Below are positions 37,310 to 47,457 of a stretch of DNA of 64,000 bases, piece by piece. Position 1 is the first letter of the stretch, and each line of letters starts with the position of its first letter. The DNA is from Allobacillus saliphilus (GTDB lineage: Bacteria > Bacillota > Bacilli > Bacillales > Alkalibacillaceae): NCBI RefSeq assembly GCF_018138385.1, contig NZ_JAGSIE010000016.1:1-64000 (forward strand), given 5' to 3'. Made by a program: the position numbers and the translations under genes. The notes under the pieces are model-generated. The model had not been told where the DNA came from. It worked only from the letters and a program-made list of their open reading frames with translations, and did no database searches.

Positions 37310-37972
37310 TTAATCGAGCGATTTTTTGGCTAAATACCAATCGATCATCTCTAAGCTGTCATCTTTTTTACGTTCGTCTAGCTCTTTTTGAGTAGAAGGT
37401 GGTGGAACGATGACCTTATCACCAGGCTCCCAGTTTGCAGGAGTAGAGACTTTATGTTCGTCAGTCGTTTGTAATGCTTTGATCAAGCGAACGATTTCGT
37501 CCATGTTTCTTCCCGTTTGTAATGGGTAATAGATAATTCCACGAACAATTCCTTTATCATCAATGACAAAAACAGCGCGATTTGTTTCTGTGGAATTATG
37601 TTCTGGTGTTAACATACCGTATTTAGATGCGACGTCTTTATTCAAGTCAGCAATAACCGGAAATTCAATTTTAATATTAAAATTTTCTTCGATATTGTTG
37701 ACCCAAGCTAAGTGAGACTGATTACTGTCGATACTAAGACCTAACAGTTCTGTGTTCAATTCACGGAGCTGTGGATAGATCGCTTGGAAAGCAACAAATT
37801 CAGTTGTGCAAACCGGTGTGAAATCTGCTGGATGGGAGAACAATACTAAATACTTCCCTTGGTAGTCTTCCAACCTTTTCATTCCTTGAGTTGTTAATGC
37901 TTCAAAATGAGGTGCTTTTTCACCTACACGTGGTATGCGAATCTCAGGTTGCTGATTCATTTCTTCAGACAT
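37310..37972 (-). CDS. 1-Cys peroxiredoxin (Prx6-type)
   Basis: A 220-residue AhpC/TSA-family peroxidase. The peroxidatic cysteine is in HPADFTPVCTTEF. No other cysteine occurs in the protein, so it must be reduced by an external thiol such as bacillithiol or thioredoxin (inference). The C-terminal extension (about 170-220) is typical of the Prx6 subgroup. TAGGAGGG precedes ATG at 37972. It is divergent from the nitroreductase gene, a plausible redox pair. Confidence 0.92.
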   Translation of the reverse strand: MSEEMNQQPEIRIPRVGEKAPHFEALTTQGMKRLEDYQGKYLVLFSHPADFTPVCTTEFVAFQAIYPQLRELNTELLGLSIDSNQSHLAWVNNIEENFNIKIEFPVIADLNKDVASKYGMLTPEHNSTETNRAVFVIDDKGIVRGIIYYPLQTGRNMDEIVRLIKALQTTDEHKVSTPANWEPGDKVIVPPPSTQKELDERKKDDSLEMIDWYLAKKSLD

Positions 37973-38096
37973 AGTGTAACCCTCCTATAATTTAATTCCT
38001 ATATGTTTACTAGGATTTATATTCTATTATAATCCCTTGCAAACGATTTGTGAACTAATATACGATATAGATTGAAAATAAATGGAGGTATGATGA

Positions 38097-38843
38097 ATGA
38101 ATACAACGATTGAAACAATCCTAAATCACCGTTCCATTCGGAAATATACGAATGAACCCGTATCTGATGAACAAATCGAAACCATTATTCAAGCTGCACA
38201 AAGCGCTTCCACGAGTAGTTTTGTCCAAGCATATTCAATCATTGGGATTAAAGACGATGAAGGAAAGAAAAAAATTGCTGAGCTTTCTAAAAACACACAT
38301 GTGGAACATGCTAGTCGTGTTCTTATTTTTTGTGCGGACTTTCATCGCCATGAGTTATTGGCTAAAAATAAAGGTGAATCGATTTCCGATACGCTCGAAA
38401 GTACAGAAAAATTCATTGTTGGTATTACGGATGCTACGCTTGCAGCACAAAATGCAGCTATTGCGGCAGAGTCGATGGGACTCGGCATTTGTTATTTAGG
38501 CGGAATTCGAAACAATATTGGGTCCGTTTCAGAATATCTGGGCTTGCCTTCACATGTTTTGCCGTTATTTGGTATGACTATTGGCTATCCGGCAGACCAG
38601 TCCAATCCAAAGCCACGTTTACCTTTACACCATGTGTATCATGAAGGGAAATACAATTCAAACATTGACGTATATACGAATCAATTGAAAGAATATGATG
38701 AGACTGTATCCAGTTACTACAATACGAGAACAAGCGGTGAAAGACAGGATCGGTGGTCTGATCAAATGACGAATATGCTTAGCAAGCAAGTTCGTATGAA
38801 TATGAAAGACTTTGTACAAGAAAAAGGATTCAACAAATCATAA
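38097..38843 (+). CDS. nfrA: NfrA-type NADPH-dependent FMN-binding nitro/flavin reductase
   Basis: A 248-residue nitroreductase-family enzyme. N-terminal HRSIRKYTNEPVSDEQI binds FMN, and ESMGLGICYLGGIRNN is the second conserved block. The extended C-terminus fits oxygen-insensitive group A reductases such as NfrA. Such enzymes reduce FMN, nitroaromatics or disulfides using NADPH. GGAGG lies 10 bases before ATG at 38097. A strong terminator follows. Confidence 0.88.
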   Translation: MNTTIETILNHRSIRKYTNEPVSDEQIETIIQAAQSASTSSFVQAYSIIGIKDDEGKKKIAELSKNTHVEHASRVLIFCADFHRHELLAKNKGESISDTLESTEKFIVGITDATLAAQNAAIAAESMGLGICYLGGIRNNIGSVSEYLGLPSHVLPLFGMTIGYPADQSNPKPRLPLHHVYHEGKYNSNIDVYTNQLKEYDETVSSYYNTRTSGERQDRWSDQMTNMLSKQVRMNMKDFVQEKGFNKS

Positions 38844-38859
38844 TTCATCTGAAACCATA

Positions 38860-38907
38860 AACACCCTCACACGGACTCAATCAGCGTTCGGGAGAGGGTG
38901 TTTTTTT
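38860..38907 (+). terminator. terminator after nfrA
   Basis: AACACCCTC/GAGGGTGTT with seven T. Confidence 0.87.
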
Positions 38908-39068
38908 GGTGGTTCTGAACATGAGCAATTATCAAAGCTCACACTTTTTAATACAAGGCCGCATTGAATATTATGCAAATGATTTCATCTTTTTTGATTA
39001 TTTAATTTAAAATATTAGAAAATTTTGATATAATAATACAACATAATTAGAAAGGGAGTTGGAACTAG

Positions 39069-40637
39069 ATGAACGAAACAGATTTAATTGCCCCTGCAAC
39101 TTACAACATTGTATCCGAAATGGAAAAATATGCTGACGGTTCTAGCAAAAAAGCAATCGTTTGGTTGGATGAGGAAGGTAACCGAGAAGAGTGTACGTAC
39201 GATGATTTAATGAAAAATGTAAATAAAATTGGAAACGCTTTTATGAAGAATGGACTTCGAAGAGGCGATAAGGTCCTCGTCATGATTCCACGCTTGATCA
39301 AAGCGTACGAAGTTTATCTGGCTGCGTTAAAAACGGGGATTATTGTCATACCAAGTTCGGAAATGTTGAAGGAAAAAGATTTACAGTACCGTGTGAGTCA
39401 TAGTGAAGCAAGAGGTGTTATTTCTTATTATCCTTTTGTTGATCAATATAAAGGGTTGGAAGAATACGATCAATTGGTAAAATTCTCTGTTGGTCAAGCC
39501 GTTGAAGGTTGGAAACATTTAGATGAATTAATGGCTGATGAATCTGATGAGTTGGAAATGGCAAATACAGAAAGAGATGATATTGCATTTTTACCTTATA
39601 CTTCAGGAACAACCGGCAATCCAAAAGGTGTCGTTCATACACATGGATGGGGATATGCTCATTTAAAAACGGCCGCTCCCAATTGGTTATCCATTAACGA
39701 AGGAGATAAGGTTTGGGCTACAGCAGGTCCGGGTTGGCAAAAGTGGGTTTGGAGTCCATTTCTTTCTGTATTAGGTTCAGGTGCTACTGGATTTGTCTAT
39801 AATGGAAAATTCAAGCCAAGCACTTATTTAACACTTTTACAAGACGAGAAAATCAATGTGCTATGTTGCACACCGACAGAGTATCGTTTAATGGCTAAAG
39901 AAGATAACTTAGATCAATATAATTTGTCTTCATTGCACAGTGCAGTCTCTGCAGGAGAACCGTTGAACGTTGAAGTTATCGACACCTTTAAGAAGTACTT
40001 TGATATTACCGTACGCGATGGATATGGTCAGACTGAAAATACATTACTATTAGGTTTCATGAAAGATATGGAAGTAAAGCCAGGTGCCATGGGTAAGCCT
40101 ACACCAGGAAATGATGTCGATATCATTGATGATTTAGGGCAATCGGTTAAAGCAGGAGAAGTAGGGGATATCGCCGTTAAACTGGATACTCCAGCACTTT
40201 TCCGTGAATATTACAAGGATCCTGAACGCACAGCGGCATCTAGACGCGGAAACTATTATGTGACGGGTGACCAAGCATCAAAGGACGAAGAAGGTTATTA
40301 CTGGTTCGAAGGTAGAAGCGATGATATCATCATCAGTTCTGGTTATACAATTGGACCGTTCGAAGTTGAAGATGCTCTGGTGAAGCACCCAGCTGTTCAA
40401 GAATGTGCAGTGGTTGCCAGCCCACATGAAGTTCGTGGAAATATTGTCAAAGCATTCGTCGTCTTGAAAGGTGAAAATGAACCTTCTGACGATTTGATTA
40501 AAGAACTACAAGATCATGTGAAGAATTCAACAGCACCATATAAATATCCAAGAGAAATCGAATTTATCGACGACTTACCAAAAACGACTTCAGGGAAAAT
40601 TAGACGAGTGGAATTACGGAAGCAAGAAATGAATTAA
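39069..40637 (+). CDS. ytcI: acyl-CoA/acetyl-CoA ligase, YtcI type
   Basis: A 522-residue ANL-superfamily adenylating enzyme. ATP-binding LPYTSGTTGNPKGV, RDGYGQTEN, the hinge YWFEGRSDDIIISSGY and the C-terminal PKTTSGKIRRVEL with catalytic K510. It activates a short or medium carboxylic acid to its CoA thioester; closest in layout to B. subtilis YtcI. K510 is in the context acetylated by AcuA-type enzymes, so it may be a substrate of the AcuA encoded here (inference). GGGAG precedes ATG at 39069. TTTAAA-N17-TATAAT upstream is a weak promoter candidate. Confidence 0.88.
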   Translation: MNETDLIAPATYNIVSEMEKYADGSSKKAIVWLDEEGNREECTYDDLMKNVNKIGNAFMKNGLRRGDKVLVMIPRLIKAYEVYLAALKTGIIVIPSSEMLKEKDLQYRVSHSEARGVISYYPFVDQYKGLEEYDQLVKFSVGQAVEGWKHLDELMADESDELEMANTERDDIAFLPYTSGTTGNPKGVVHTHGWGYAHLKTAAPNWLSINEGDKVWATAGPGWQKWVWSPFLSVLGSGATGFVYNGKFKPSTYLTLLQDEKINVLCCTPTEYRLMAKEDNLDQYNLSSLHSAVSAGEPLNVEVIDTFKKYFDITVRDGYGQTENTLLLGFMKDMEVKPGAMGKPTPGNDVDIIDDLGQSVKAGEVGDIAVKLDTPALFREYYKDPERTAASRRGNYYVTGDQASKDEEGYYWFEGRSDDIIISSGYTIGPFEVEDALVKHPAVQECAVVASPHEVRGNIVKAFVVLKGENEPSDDLIKELQDHVKNSTAPYKYPREIEFIDDLPKTTSGKIRRVELRKQEMN

Positions 40638-40642
40638 AAGGA

Positions 40643-40682
40643 AAGACTCCTCCCAATACAATGGTGAGGAGTCTTGATTTGT
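40643..40682 (+). terminator. terminator after ytcI
   Basis: 10-bp stem AAGACTCCTC/GAGGAGTCTT, with a short and interrupted T-run. Confidence 0.7.
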
Positions 40683-40788
40683 TACGAACGATTCATGTGC
40701 TACATTATTTCATCCATTCGCTTGTCGAATAAAAATGCAGTCGATATACTTAACTAAAGCTAATCATTATGAAACTGTAGGTGACACG

Positions 40789-41472
40789 ATGAAAATATTA
40801 GTTATTGAAGACGATAAAAGTTTATTCCATGAAATAAAAGAAAGGCTTTTACAATGGTCTTATGAAGTGTATGGGATTGAAGACTTTTCAAATGTGATGG
40901 AAGAATACAGCACAATTCAACCGGAATTAATTATCATCGACATTCAACTACCGAAATTTGATGGTTTTCATTGGTGTCGAATGATTAGGTCAACCTCAAG
41001 TGTACCCATCATCTTTTTATCATCACGTGACCATCCGACCGATATGGTCATGTCCATGCAGCTAGGTGCAGATGACTATGTTCAAAAACCATTTCACTTC
41101 GATGTGTTGATTGCCAAAATCCAAGCTATTCTTCGTAGAGTCTACAATTATAATAATGATCAAGTCCAAATAAAAACATGGGCTGGTGCAACGATAGATT
41201 TTGAGAAAAATATGGTGTCCACGAATGAAGCGTCCATCGAGTTAACAAAAAACGAAGCTTTTATATTGAAAGAATTACTGGAAAAGAAAAACAATATCGT
41301 TACAAGAGAAGAATTGATTCATCGTTTATGGGATGACGAACGATTTATAAGTGACAATACGTTAACCGTTAATGTGAATCGCTTACGTAAAAAGTTAGAC
41401 GAGATTGGGCTCGGTGAATATATTGAAACGAAAGTCGGACAAGGCTATTTGGCGAAGGAAGGCACAGAATGA
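40789..41472 (+). CDS. BceR-type response regulator
   Basis: A 227-residue OmpR/PhoB-family regulator: receiver domain with phosphoacceptor D51 (IIIDIQLPKFDG) and conserved YVQKPF lysine, then a winged-helix DNA-binding domain (about 130-225, TLTVNVNRLRKKLD). Together with the next genes it makes a complete Bce-type antimicrobial peptide response module. The frame is open upstream, but GTAGGTGACACG precedes ATG at 40789. Its stop overlaps the kinase start by 4 bp. Confidence 0.92.
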   Translation: MKILVIEDDKSLFHEIKERLLQWSYEVYGIEDFSNVMEEYSTIQPELIIIDIQLPKFDGFHWCRMIRSTSSVPIIFLSSRDHPTDMVMSMQLGADDYVQKPFHFDVLIAKIQAILRRVYNYNNDQVQIKTWAGATIDFEKNMVSTNEASIELTKNEAFILKELLEKKNNIVTREELIHRLWDDERFISDNTLTVNVNRLRKKLDEIGLGEYIETKVGQGYLAKEGTE

Positions 41473-42473
41473 TTTTGAAATACATAAACGAACGGAAAAG
41501 TTGGATCAGTGTGTTTGTTCTTTTTGAATTGCTTCTGCTGTTTATGGCTTACTTGGATCGAAATTGGCCAGTCAGTTCTGTCACATATTTTGTATTTTTG
41601 ACATCGGTCATCTTTGTCATTTTTCTCATCATTCGTTATTTACGAGAATCGAAATTTTATAAATCTATGGACAATCAATCATCCGAACTGGATACATCGG
41701 AAATACCAAAGCCTTTTACGCCTTTTGAGAAAGTGGTTGCACATCGACTGAACCAACAGTTTGACAAACTAAGATCAATGGAGACAGAAAACCGAATTCA
41801 ATTGGAAGAAGAAAAAGACGAACTGCTATCATGGATTCATGAAATAAAAGCACCATTAAGTGCAATGAATTTAATCATTGATCGCATTGAAAACCCTACT
41901 TTAAAATCAGACTTAGACTATGAATGGCTGCGCATCCACATGTTGCTCGATCAACAACTACACCAGAAGCGGATTGCTGTTATTGAAAGTGATTTGTACA
42001 TGGAAAAGGTTTTTTTTGAACCGTTAATTCATGAAGAGATTCGTACAATGAAATCATGGTGTATTTACAAGAGCATTGGTTTTGATATCGACTTACAAGA
42101 AGAAACGGTTTTGACAGATGTTAAATGGCTCTCCTTTATCCTAAGGCAATTGTTATCTAATGCCGTTAAGTATAGTGAAGAATCTGATATATACATACAA
42201 AGTGAACGACAAAATGGCCAGGCTTATCTTTCGATACGAGATGAAGGACAAGGCATTCATGCAAAAGATCTGCCGAGAATATTTGAAAAAGGATTCACTT
42301 CTACGTTCCAGAAAAATCATGGAGCAACTGGAATGGGTTTGTTTTTAGCAAAACAAGCCGCCGAATCTTTGCATATTAAACTCGAGGTAGAGTCAAAACC
42401 AACGTTTGGTACGACGATTACGTTAATCTTTCCGAAGAAAAATGAAGTAGTCGATTTATGGGATTCTCGCTAA
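41469..42473 (+). CDS. BceS-type intramembrane-sensing histidine kinase
   Basis: A 334-residue kinase with two close membrane spans (about 14-60) and almost no extracellular loop, the mark of intramembrane-sensing kinases that read the activity of their ABC transporter. Phospho-acceptor His is in SWIHEIKAPLSAMN. ATPase boxes: LLSNAVKYSEE, DEGQGIHAKDLPRIFEKG and TGMGLFLAKQ. It is expected to phosphorylate the regulator encoded just upstream. ATG at 41469 overlaps the regulator stop as ATGA. Confidence 0.92.
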   Translation: MILKYINERKSWISVFVLFELLLLFMAYLDRNWPVSSVTYFVFLTSVIFVIFLIIRYLRESKFYKSMDNQSSELDTSEIPKPFTPFEKVVAHRLNQQFDKLRSMETENRIQLEEEKDELLSWIHEIKAPLSAMNLIIDRIENPTLKSDLDYEWLRIHMLLDQQLHQKRIAVIESDLYMEKVFFEPLIHEEIRTMKSWCIYKSIGFDIDLQEETVLTDVKWLSFILRQLLSNAVKYSEESDIYIQSERQNGQAYLSIRDEGQGIHAKDLPRIFEKGFTSTFQKNHGATGMGLFLAKQAAESLHIKLEVESKPTFGTTITLIFPKKNEVVDLWDSR

Positions 42474-42504
42474 TTATTAACGATTCACGTGATTAACCTA
42501 AACA

Positions 42505-42528
42505 GCATGTGACAAAAATGTCATATGC
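42505..42528 (+). promoter_or_regulatory. palindromic BceR-like operator
   Basis: GCATGTGACA-AAAA-TGTCATATGC is a near-perfect 24-bp palindrome. Its core TGACA-N4-TGTCA resembles the BceR-type site TnACA-N4-TGTnA. It lies about 73 bp before the transcription start expected from TACAAT at 42578-42583 and controls the transporter genes only. The poor -35 suits activator dependence. Confidence 0.75.
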
Positions 42529-42614
42529 TTTTTCTGTTTTGTTCGTTAAAACACAGGAGACTACATGATTGTCACGATACAATAAAGATAGAAATGACGA
42601 GAGGGGAATCAATC

Positions 42615-43376
42615 ATGCACTTATTGAAAGCTCAAAAAATTTATAAAAGTTTCGGAAACAAATTCAACCGTACGGAAGTATTAAAAGGAATCGATTTTAC
42701 CATTGATCAAGGTGAATTCGTAACAATTATGGGGCCTTCAGGATCAGGTAAAACGACGTTATTAAATGTATTGTCATCAATTGATCAAGCGAGTCACGGA
42801 ACAATAACGATAGACGGTCACATCATTACAAATATGAAATCAAAGAAGCTTGCTGAATTTAGAAAACACCACTTAGGTTTTATTTTTCAGGAATACAATC
42901 TACTTGATACGCTAACCGTCAAAGAAAACATTTTGCTTCCTTTATCAATACAAAAAGTATCCAAGCAACAAGCAAATGAAAGGTTCGACTTAGCTGCAAA
43001 AGAATTGGGGATTTATGATCAAAGGAACAAATATCCAAGTGAAATCTCAGGCGGTCAAAAACAAAGAACATCTGCAGCACGGGCATTTATTCATCAACCG
43101 AGCATCATTTTTGCAGATGAGCCGACGGGTGCACTTGATTCGAAAGCTGCTTCAAGTTTATTGAACAAAATGGTTGAAATGAATGAGAAACACGAAGCAA
43201 CCATCTTAATGGTTACGCACGATCCAGTGGCTGCTAGTTATAGTGATCGTGTCGTTTTGTTGAAAGACGGAGAGGTATACTCACAATTATATAAGGGGGA
43301 TGAAGACCAACAATTATTCTTCAAAGATATTGTGAAAACACAAGGCGTGTTGGGCGGGGTGCAACATGAACGTTAA
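42615..43376 (+). CDS. BceA-type ABC transporter ATPase
   Basis: A 253-residue ATPase of the MacB/BceA group. Walker [15 protein letters not shown], signature [16 protein letters not shown] (the usual LSGGQQQR carries Ile and Lys here), Walker [14 protein letters not shown] and the H-loop VTHDPVAA. With the permease it removes peptide antibiotics such as bacitracin from their lipid targets. AGAGGGGAATC precedes ATG at 42615. It overlaps the permease gene by 11 bp. Confidence 0.93.
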   Translation: MHLLKAQKIYKSFGNKFNRTEVLKGIDFTIDQGEFVTIMGPSGSGKTTLLNVLSSIDQASHGTITIDGHIITNMKSKKLAEFRKHHLGFIFQEYNLLDTLTVKENILLPLSIQKVSKQQANERFDLAAKELGIYDQRNKYPSEISGGQKQRTSAARAFIHQPSIIFADEPTGALDSKAASSLLNKMVEMNEKHEATILMVTHDPVAASYSDRVVLLKDGEVYSQLYKGDEDQQLFFKDIVKTQGVLGGVQHER

Positions 43377-45336
43377 TCAATTGATCTATCGAAACTTGAA
43401 GAACAACCTAAAAAACTACTATCTGTACGTATTTGCTTTAATTTTCAGTATATCCATTTATTTTGCATTTGTGACGCTTCAATACGATGCTTCTATGGAT
43501 CCAGCTACTGGGACGATCAAGGGGCAAGCAGCAGTCAGAGCAGGTACAATTGTTTTAATCCTAATTGTTGGTGTGTTTTTAATTTATGCAAACAACCTAT
43601 TTATTAAAAGGCGCAGCAATGAGATTGCATTATTTCAGCTTATTGGTATGACGAAGGGGAAGGTTTTCCGATTGTTGACGATAGAAAACTTAATTCTTTA
43701 TCTTGTTTCATTGGCAATCGGAATCGGCGTCGGGTTTTCCATTTCTAAGTTAATGGTTATGATTGTTTATAAATTGACCGATGTAACCGACATTGCGACG
43801 ATGCATTTTTCTACGGAAGCGCTTAGTCAGACTCTAATCGTCTTCGGTGTTATATACTTATTCATCATGCTTGTGAACTCTTTATTTATAAAAAAAGAAA
43901 ATATTCTATCTTTATTTACTATTCAACAGTCAGCAGAAATTAAAGTGAAGAAGCTATCCATTATTCAAGTGTTACTTGGTCTTTTAGGCATTGGTTTAAT
44001 CATTGCAGGTTATGTTGTGTCCCAGCAGTTATTCAGTGGGAATTTTACCACAGTCAATGAGCTATTCTCTGCGATGGGATTCATTTTGATGGCAGTAATA
44101 TTTGGCACATATTTATTTTATAAAGGATCTGTTACATTTGTTTTGCAATTGATTCGAAAAAGTCATAAAGGGTATCTATCAATTAATCAAGTCCTATCAT
44201 TGTCGTCGGTTATGTTCCGAATGAAATCCAATGCCTTATTACTGACAATCATTACGACAGTATCAGCACTTGCAATCGGGTTACTAAGTTTAAGTTATAT
44301 CTCTTACTATTCAGCTGAGAAACAAGCAGAGAATTTTGTTATTAATGATTTTTCGTTAGTGAATGAAGAAAGCTATAAACAATTTACGTCAATCTTAGAA
44401 GAGAACAACATTGACTATCAGGTAAATCAAATCGAAGTATTCAATGTTGAGTTAGATGCATCACAAATTATGGACTTTAACTTCGAAGAGGACTCTTCGG
44501 TGACAATGAATCCAAGTGAATTACAATTGCCGATTATCAGTGATGAATCAATCGAGGGAATTGATGTGGACGAAAATCACTTCTTATTATCGGGCTATTC
44601 AGATTTTCTTCAACGATTTATGTCATTTAAAAATTCAGGAAAAGCAACGATTAAAACGGAAAATGATGAGTTCTCGATGAAATTTCTAGGTTTGAATCGT
44701 GAGTACTATGTATCTAGTTACTTTACAAATGGTGGCGGAATGCCAATCGCTATTGTAGATGAAGAGAAATACCAACAATTAAAAGTGGATTTGGACCCTG
44801 AATTACAACATCGATCACAAGATGCTGGTGCTATAACCTTCAGAGGTGTCGACGTTAGTGAGCGGGACATCGAGAAAGCAAATGAGCTTTTTCTAACCGA
44901 AGAAATAGACCGATGGGCAGGAAATGATTCACAACAAAACATGGCTAGAAACCAAAAGATGAATATGGGCTTAATCATGTTTATCGTCGGATTTCTAGGT
45001 CTTACATTTTTAGTAACATCCGGTTGTATATTGTATTTCAAGCAAATGGATGAAAGTGAAATTGAAAAACCGAGCTATACAATTTTGAGAAAACTAGGTT
45101 TCACACAACGTGATCTGATAAAAGGTATTCAGCTCAAGCAATCTTTCAACTTTGGAATTCCTTTGTTCGTCGGACTTCTTCATAGTTACTTTGCTGTTCA
45201 GTCTGGTTGGTTTTTCTTTGGTACAGAAGTATGGACACCAATGCTCATTGTCATGAGCTTATATGCGGTTCTTTATTCATTGTTTGGCCTCTTATCCGTA
45301 TTGTATTATAAGAAAATTATTCAAGAAGCTTTATGA
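43366..45336 (+). CDS. BceB-type ABC transporter permease
   Basis: A 656-residue FtsX-family permease with ten predicted membrane spans. A large extracellular domain (about 320-530) lies between spans 7 and 8, the layout unique to Bce-type transporters. That domain binds the antibiotic-target complex and signals to the kinase. Which peptide it handles cannot be told from sequence. ATG at 43366 lies inside the ATPase gene with GGGCGGGG upstream. A terminator closes the module. Confidence 0.93.
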   Translation: MNVNQLIYRNLKNNLKNYYLYVFALIFSISIYFAFVTLQYDASMDPATGTIKGQAAVRAGTIVLILIVGVFLIYANNLFIKRRSNEIALFQLIGMTKGKVFRLLTIENLILYLVSLAIGIGVGFSISKLMVMIVYKLTDVTDIATMHFSTEALSQTLIVFGVIYLFIMLVNSLFIKKENILSLFTIQQSAEIKVKKLSIIQVLLGLLGIGLIIAGYVVSQQLFSGNFTTVNELFSAMGFILMAVIFGTYLFYKGSVTFVLQLIRKSHKGYLSINQVLSLSSVMFRMKSNALLLTIITTVSALAIGLLSLSYISYYSAEKQAENFVINDFSLVNEESYKQFTSILEENNIDYQVNQIEVFNVELDASQIMDFNFEEDSSVTMNPSELQLPIISDESIEGIDVDENHFLLSGYSDFLQRFMSFKNSGKATIKTENDEFSMKFLGLNREYYVSSYFTNGGGMPIAIVDEEKYQQLKVDLDPELQHRSQDAGAITFRGVDVSERDIEKANELFLTEEIDRWAGNDSQQNMARNQKMNMGLIMFIVGFLGLTFLVTSGCILYFKQMDESEIEKPSYTILRKLGFTQRDLIKGIQLKQSFNFGIPLFVGLLHSYFAVQSGWFFFGTEVWTPMLIVMSLYAVLYSLFGLLSVLYYKKIIQEAL

Positions 45337-45351
45337 TCTATTTTAATGATG

Positions 45352-45391
45352 ATAAGCCCCGTCATTGTAAGAGAATGACAGGGCTTATTTT
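45352..45391 (+). terminator. terminator after the Bce-type module
   Basis: ATAAGCCC-GTCATT/AATGAC-GGGCTTAT stem with one mismatch, followed by five T. Confidence 0.87.
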
Positions 45392-45562
45392 TGAACATCA
45401 AAACAATCACTCGTTAAGAAAAATCGGGAATTTTTTGTTAAACACTTGGCTGTTCTTGTCGATATATAAACTGTAACGGGAAAATTTCATAGTAATGTAC
45501 GACGAGTTTCGCTATACTAAAACTATACAAGACAATTTAATGCATAAGGACGGAAATGTTCA

Positions 45563-46285
45563 GTGACATACATAAAAGAAATTTCTCCAATAAAAAAACT
45601 TAATATATTTCATGTTTTCCAACCCATCATAAATTTGTCGAACGATGAAATTATCGGGTTCGAAGCACTGATCCGTTCTGAAGAAATACCGAATCCAGAG
45701 GTGCTTTTTCAGAAAGCTAAAAACGAAGGGTTGCTATATGAATTAGATATGTTTTCCATTCGTATGGCATGTGAAACATTTAAGAAGGATTGCTTACAAG
45801 AGGAGTGTAATACATCCACTCTTTTTATTAACATTTTTCCATCGACGCTATGTCATCAGAATTTTTATGAAGAGTTTATTGAAATCATTGAGAAAGTTTC
45901 ATTGGATTTTCAAAACATCGTAATTGAAATTAACGAAAAAGAAAATACAAATATGTACAAACTTAATAAGAATATTCAACAGCTAAAACAGGTCGGGTTT
46001 CGCATAGCTTTAGACGATTTAGGTAAGGGGAATAGTTTTATTAACAGTATGGAAATTGATACCCATATTGCAAAAATCGACCGTTTTTATGCAATGAACT
46101 TGAATGAGAGTTCGAAAAAGAAATTATTTATTCAGTCAATCATGAAATCTTTCCCGACGGATATTTTTATCGTATTGGAAGGGATTGAGACTGAAGCGGA
46201 TTGTCAAGTAGCGAAAAAGTTAGGTATTCATTATGGTCAAGGCTACCATTTTGGTCGACCTGGACCTATAAAGAATTTTATATAA
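45563..46285 (+). CDS. stand-alone EAL-domain protein, probable c-di-GMP phosphodiesterase
   Basis: A 240-residue protein made of one EAL domain. Catalytic residues are all visible: E34 in GFEALIR, Asn in LFINIFP, Glu in IVIEINE, DDLGKG, Lys in IAKIDRF, Glu in VLEGIETEA and the GQGYHFGRP end. An active c-di-GMP hydrolase is thus likely. There is no GGDEF partner, sensor or membrane domain. The start is GTG at 45563 with AAGGACGG upstream at long spacing, so it may be weakly translated. Single gene; no terminator directly behind it. Confidence 0.88.
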   Translation: MTYIKEISPIKKLNIFHVFQPIINLSNDEIIGFEALIRSEEIPNPEVLFQKAKNEGLLYELDMFSIRMACETFKKDCLQEECNTSTLFINIFPSTLCHQNFYEEFIEIIEKVSLDFQNIVIEINEKENTNMYKLNKNIQQLKQVGFRIALDDLGKGNSFINSMEIDTHIAKIDRFYAMNLNESSKKKLFIQSIMKSFPTDIFIVLEGIETEADCQVAKKLGIHYGQGYHFGRPGPIKNFI

Positions 46286-46407
46286 ACGGTTTAGTTGGGT
46301 CACCTTCTGTTGATTGAAAGACATACAAATGAAAAAATGGTCTCATCAATTAATATATAGATATGTTATCATTAAGGTAAACAGAAGACATTTAGGGAGG
46401 CCAATCG

Positions 46408-46596
46408 ATGTACTTTTATCTTTTCCTCATAATGGTTATTTCTATTATTGCACTCATATTTACCTTCATGATTGGTAATAAAGGAAAGAAAGATTATAAT
46501 TTATACAAAAGTTTTTCTAGTTTGTCCGTCATGTATGTTATTTTGATTCCTTTAATTATCGTTTTTGGATTTATTGGTTGGTATTTATTTTTATAA
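46408..46596 (+). CDS. small two-span membrane protein, unknown
   Basis: A 62-residue protein: two hydrophobic segments (about 3-22 and 40-61) joined by a lysine-rich loop. AGGGAGGCC lies eight bases before ATG at 46408, and a terminator follows, so it looks like a real gene. No family recognised. It lies between the EAL gene and the spore-surface island and could be co-transcribed with the former. Confidence 0.7.
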   Translation: MYFYLFLIMVISIIALIFTFMIGNKGKKDYNLYKSFSSLSVMYVILIPLIIVFGFIGWYLFL

Positions 46597-46630
46597 GAGA
46601 TTATATCATTTACATAGGAATTGACAGTGG

Positions 46631-46672
46631 TCCCTATAACATTGATGAACTAAATGTTATAGGGATATTTTT
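46631..46672 (+). terminator. terminator after the small membrane protein gene
   Basis: 13-bp stem TCCCTATAACATT/AATGTTATAGGGA followed by an interrupted T-run. Confidence 0.82.
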
Positions 46673-46706
46673 CATTTACTACTAACTTTGGAGCCCAATT
46701 ATACAG

Positions 46707-47375
46707 TTAATCAACTTTTTTAACACAAATCTTAATGACATCTTTTCCATGATATCGATAAAATAATCGCTCACCTGCTTGATCGCTAGTAAAACCTGAT
46801 TCTTCGTTTAATATTTCACAAAAAAAAGTTTTTTTGGTTATTGTATATGTCTGATTCGGTTTAATTTCTTCGCTCTCGATTAAACAATGGAAGGGAAGCT
46901 CGTTTTCGATGGTACGAACTTCATTGTTTTCCGATACATATTGAAAGGTTAATTTTATATTTCCTAAAATAATAAGCACTCCATCGCAAACTTTCTTAAT
47001 TCGAGCTGTAATTTCTTTGTTTACGGTGACACTGCCTACACGAGCAGGAGGTATAAGCTGCGTTCGATGGTCAATTAATTGAACACAACATAATTTATTC
47101 TTAGCGGGTGGTCCCGGTGGTCCAGGTGGCCCAGGCGGCCCTGGAGGCCCTGGAGGCCCGGGCGAACCTGGCTCACCCTTTTCACCAGGTGGTCCTTGTG
47201 TGCCTCTCGGGCCTCGAGGACCTTGCTCGCCTTTACTACCCCTTTTTCCACGTTTACCTCTCTTGCCTGGAGGACCAGGACAGTTACACTCATGTGAGCA
47301 ATTACATGCTTTATCATTATTTATGTCCCATTTGTTCTGTTTGTCTTTATGCTTTTTTGAAGAATTAAAATCCAC
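46707..47375 (-). CDS. collagen-like spore-surface protein with SPOCS-like C-terminal domain
   Basis: A 222-residue protein in three parts. Residues 1-33 are polar and cysteine-rich ([10 protein letters not shown]). Residues 34-90 are 19 uninterrupted Gly-X-Y triplets: basic GKR repeats first, KGE/EKG salt-bridge types in the middle, six GPP triplets at the end. Residues 91-222 form a domain that aligns by eye with the N-terminal part of the protein encoded at 48004-48891 (CC-Q-DH-QL-PA at the start, DVIKICVKK at the end) and resembles SPOCS/DUF3794. It should trimerise as collagen filaments on the spore coat or exosporium. GTG start at 47375 with a perfect AAGGAGGTGA. Confidence 0.82.
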   Translation of the reverse strand: MDFNSSKKHKDKQNKWDINNDKACNCSHECNCPGPPGKRGKRGKRGSKGEQGPRGPRGTQGPPGEKGEPGSPGPPGPPGPPGPPGPPGPPAKNKLCCVQLIDHRTQLIPPARVGSVTVNKEITARIKKVCDGVLIILGNIKLTFQYVSENNEVRTIENELPFHCLIESEEIKPNQTYTITKKTFFCEILNEESGFTSDQAGERLFYRYHGKDVIKICVKKVD

Positions 47376-47457
47376 ACCTTCACCTCCTTGCTCATCAATA
47401 ACATTGTATGAAAGGAAGCATAAATTTGATTATGTTCAGCGATTAGTCGAAACCCAA

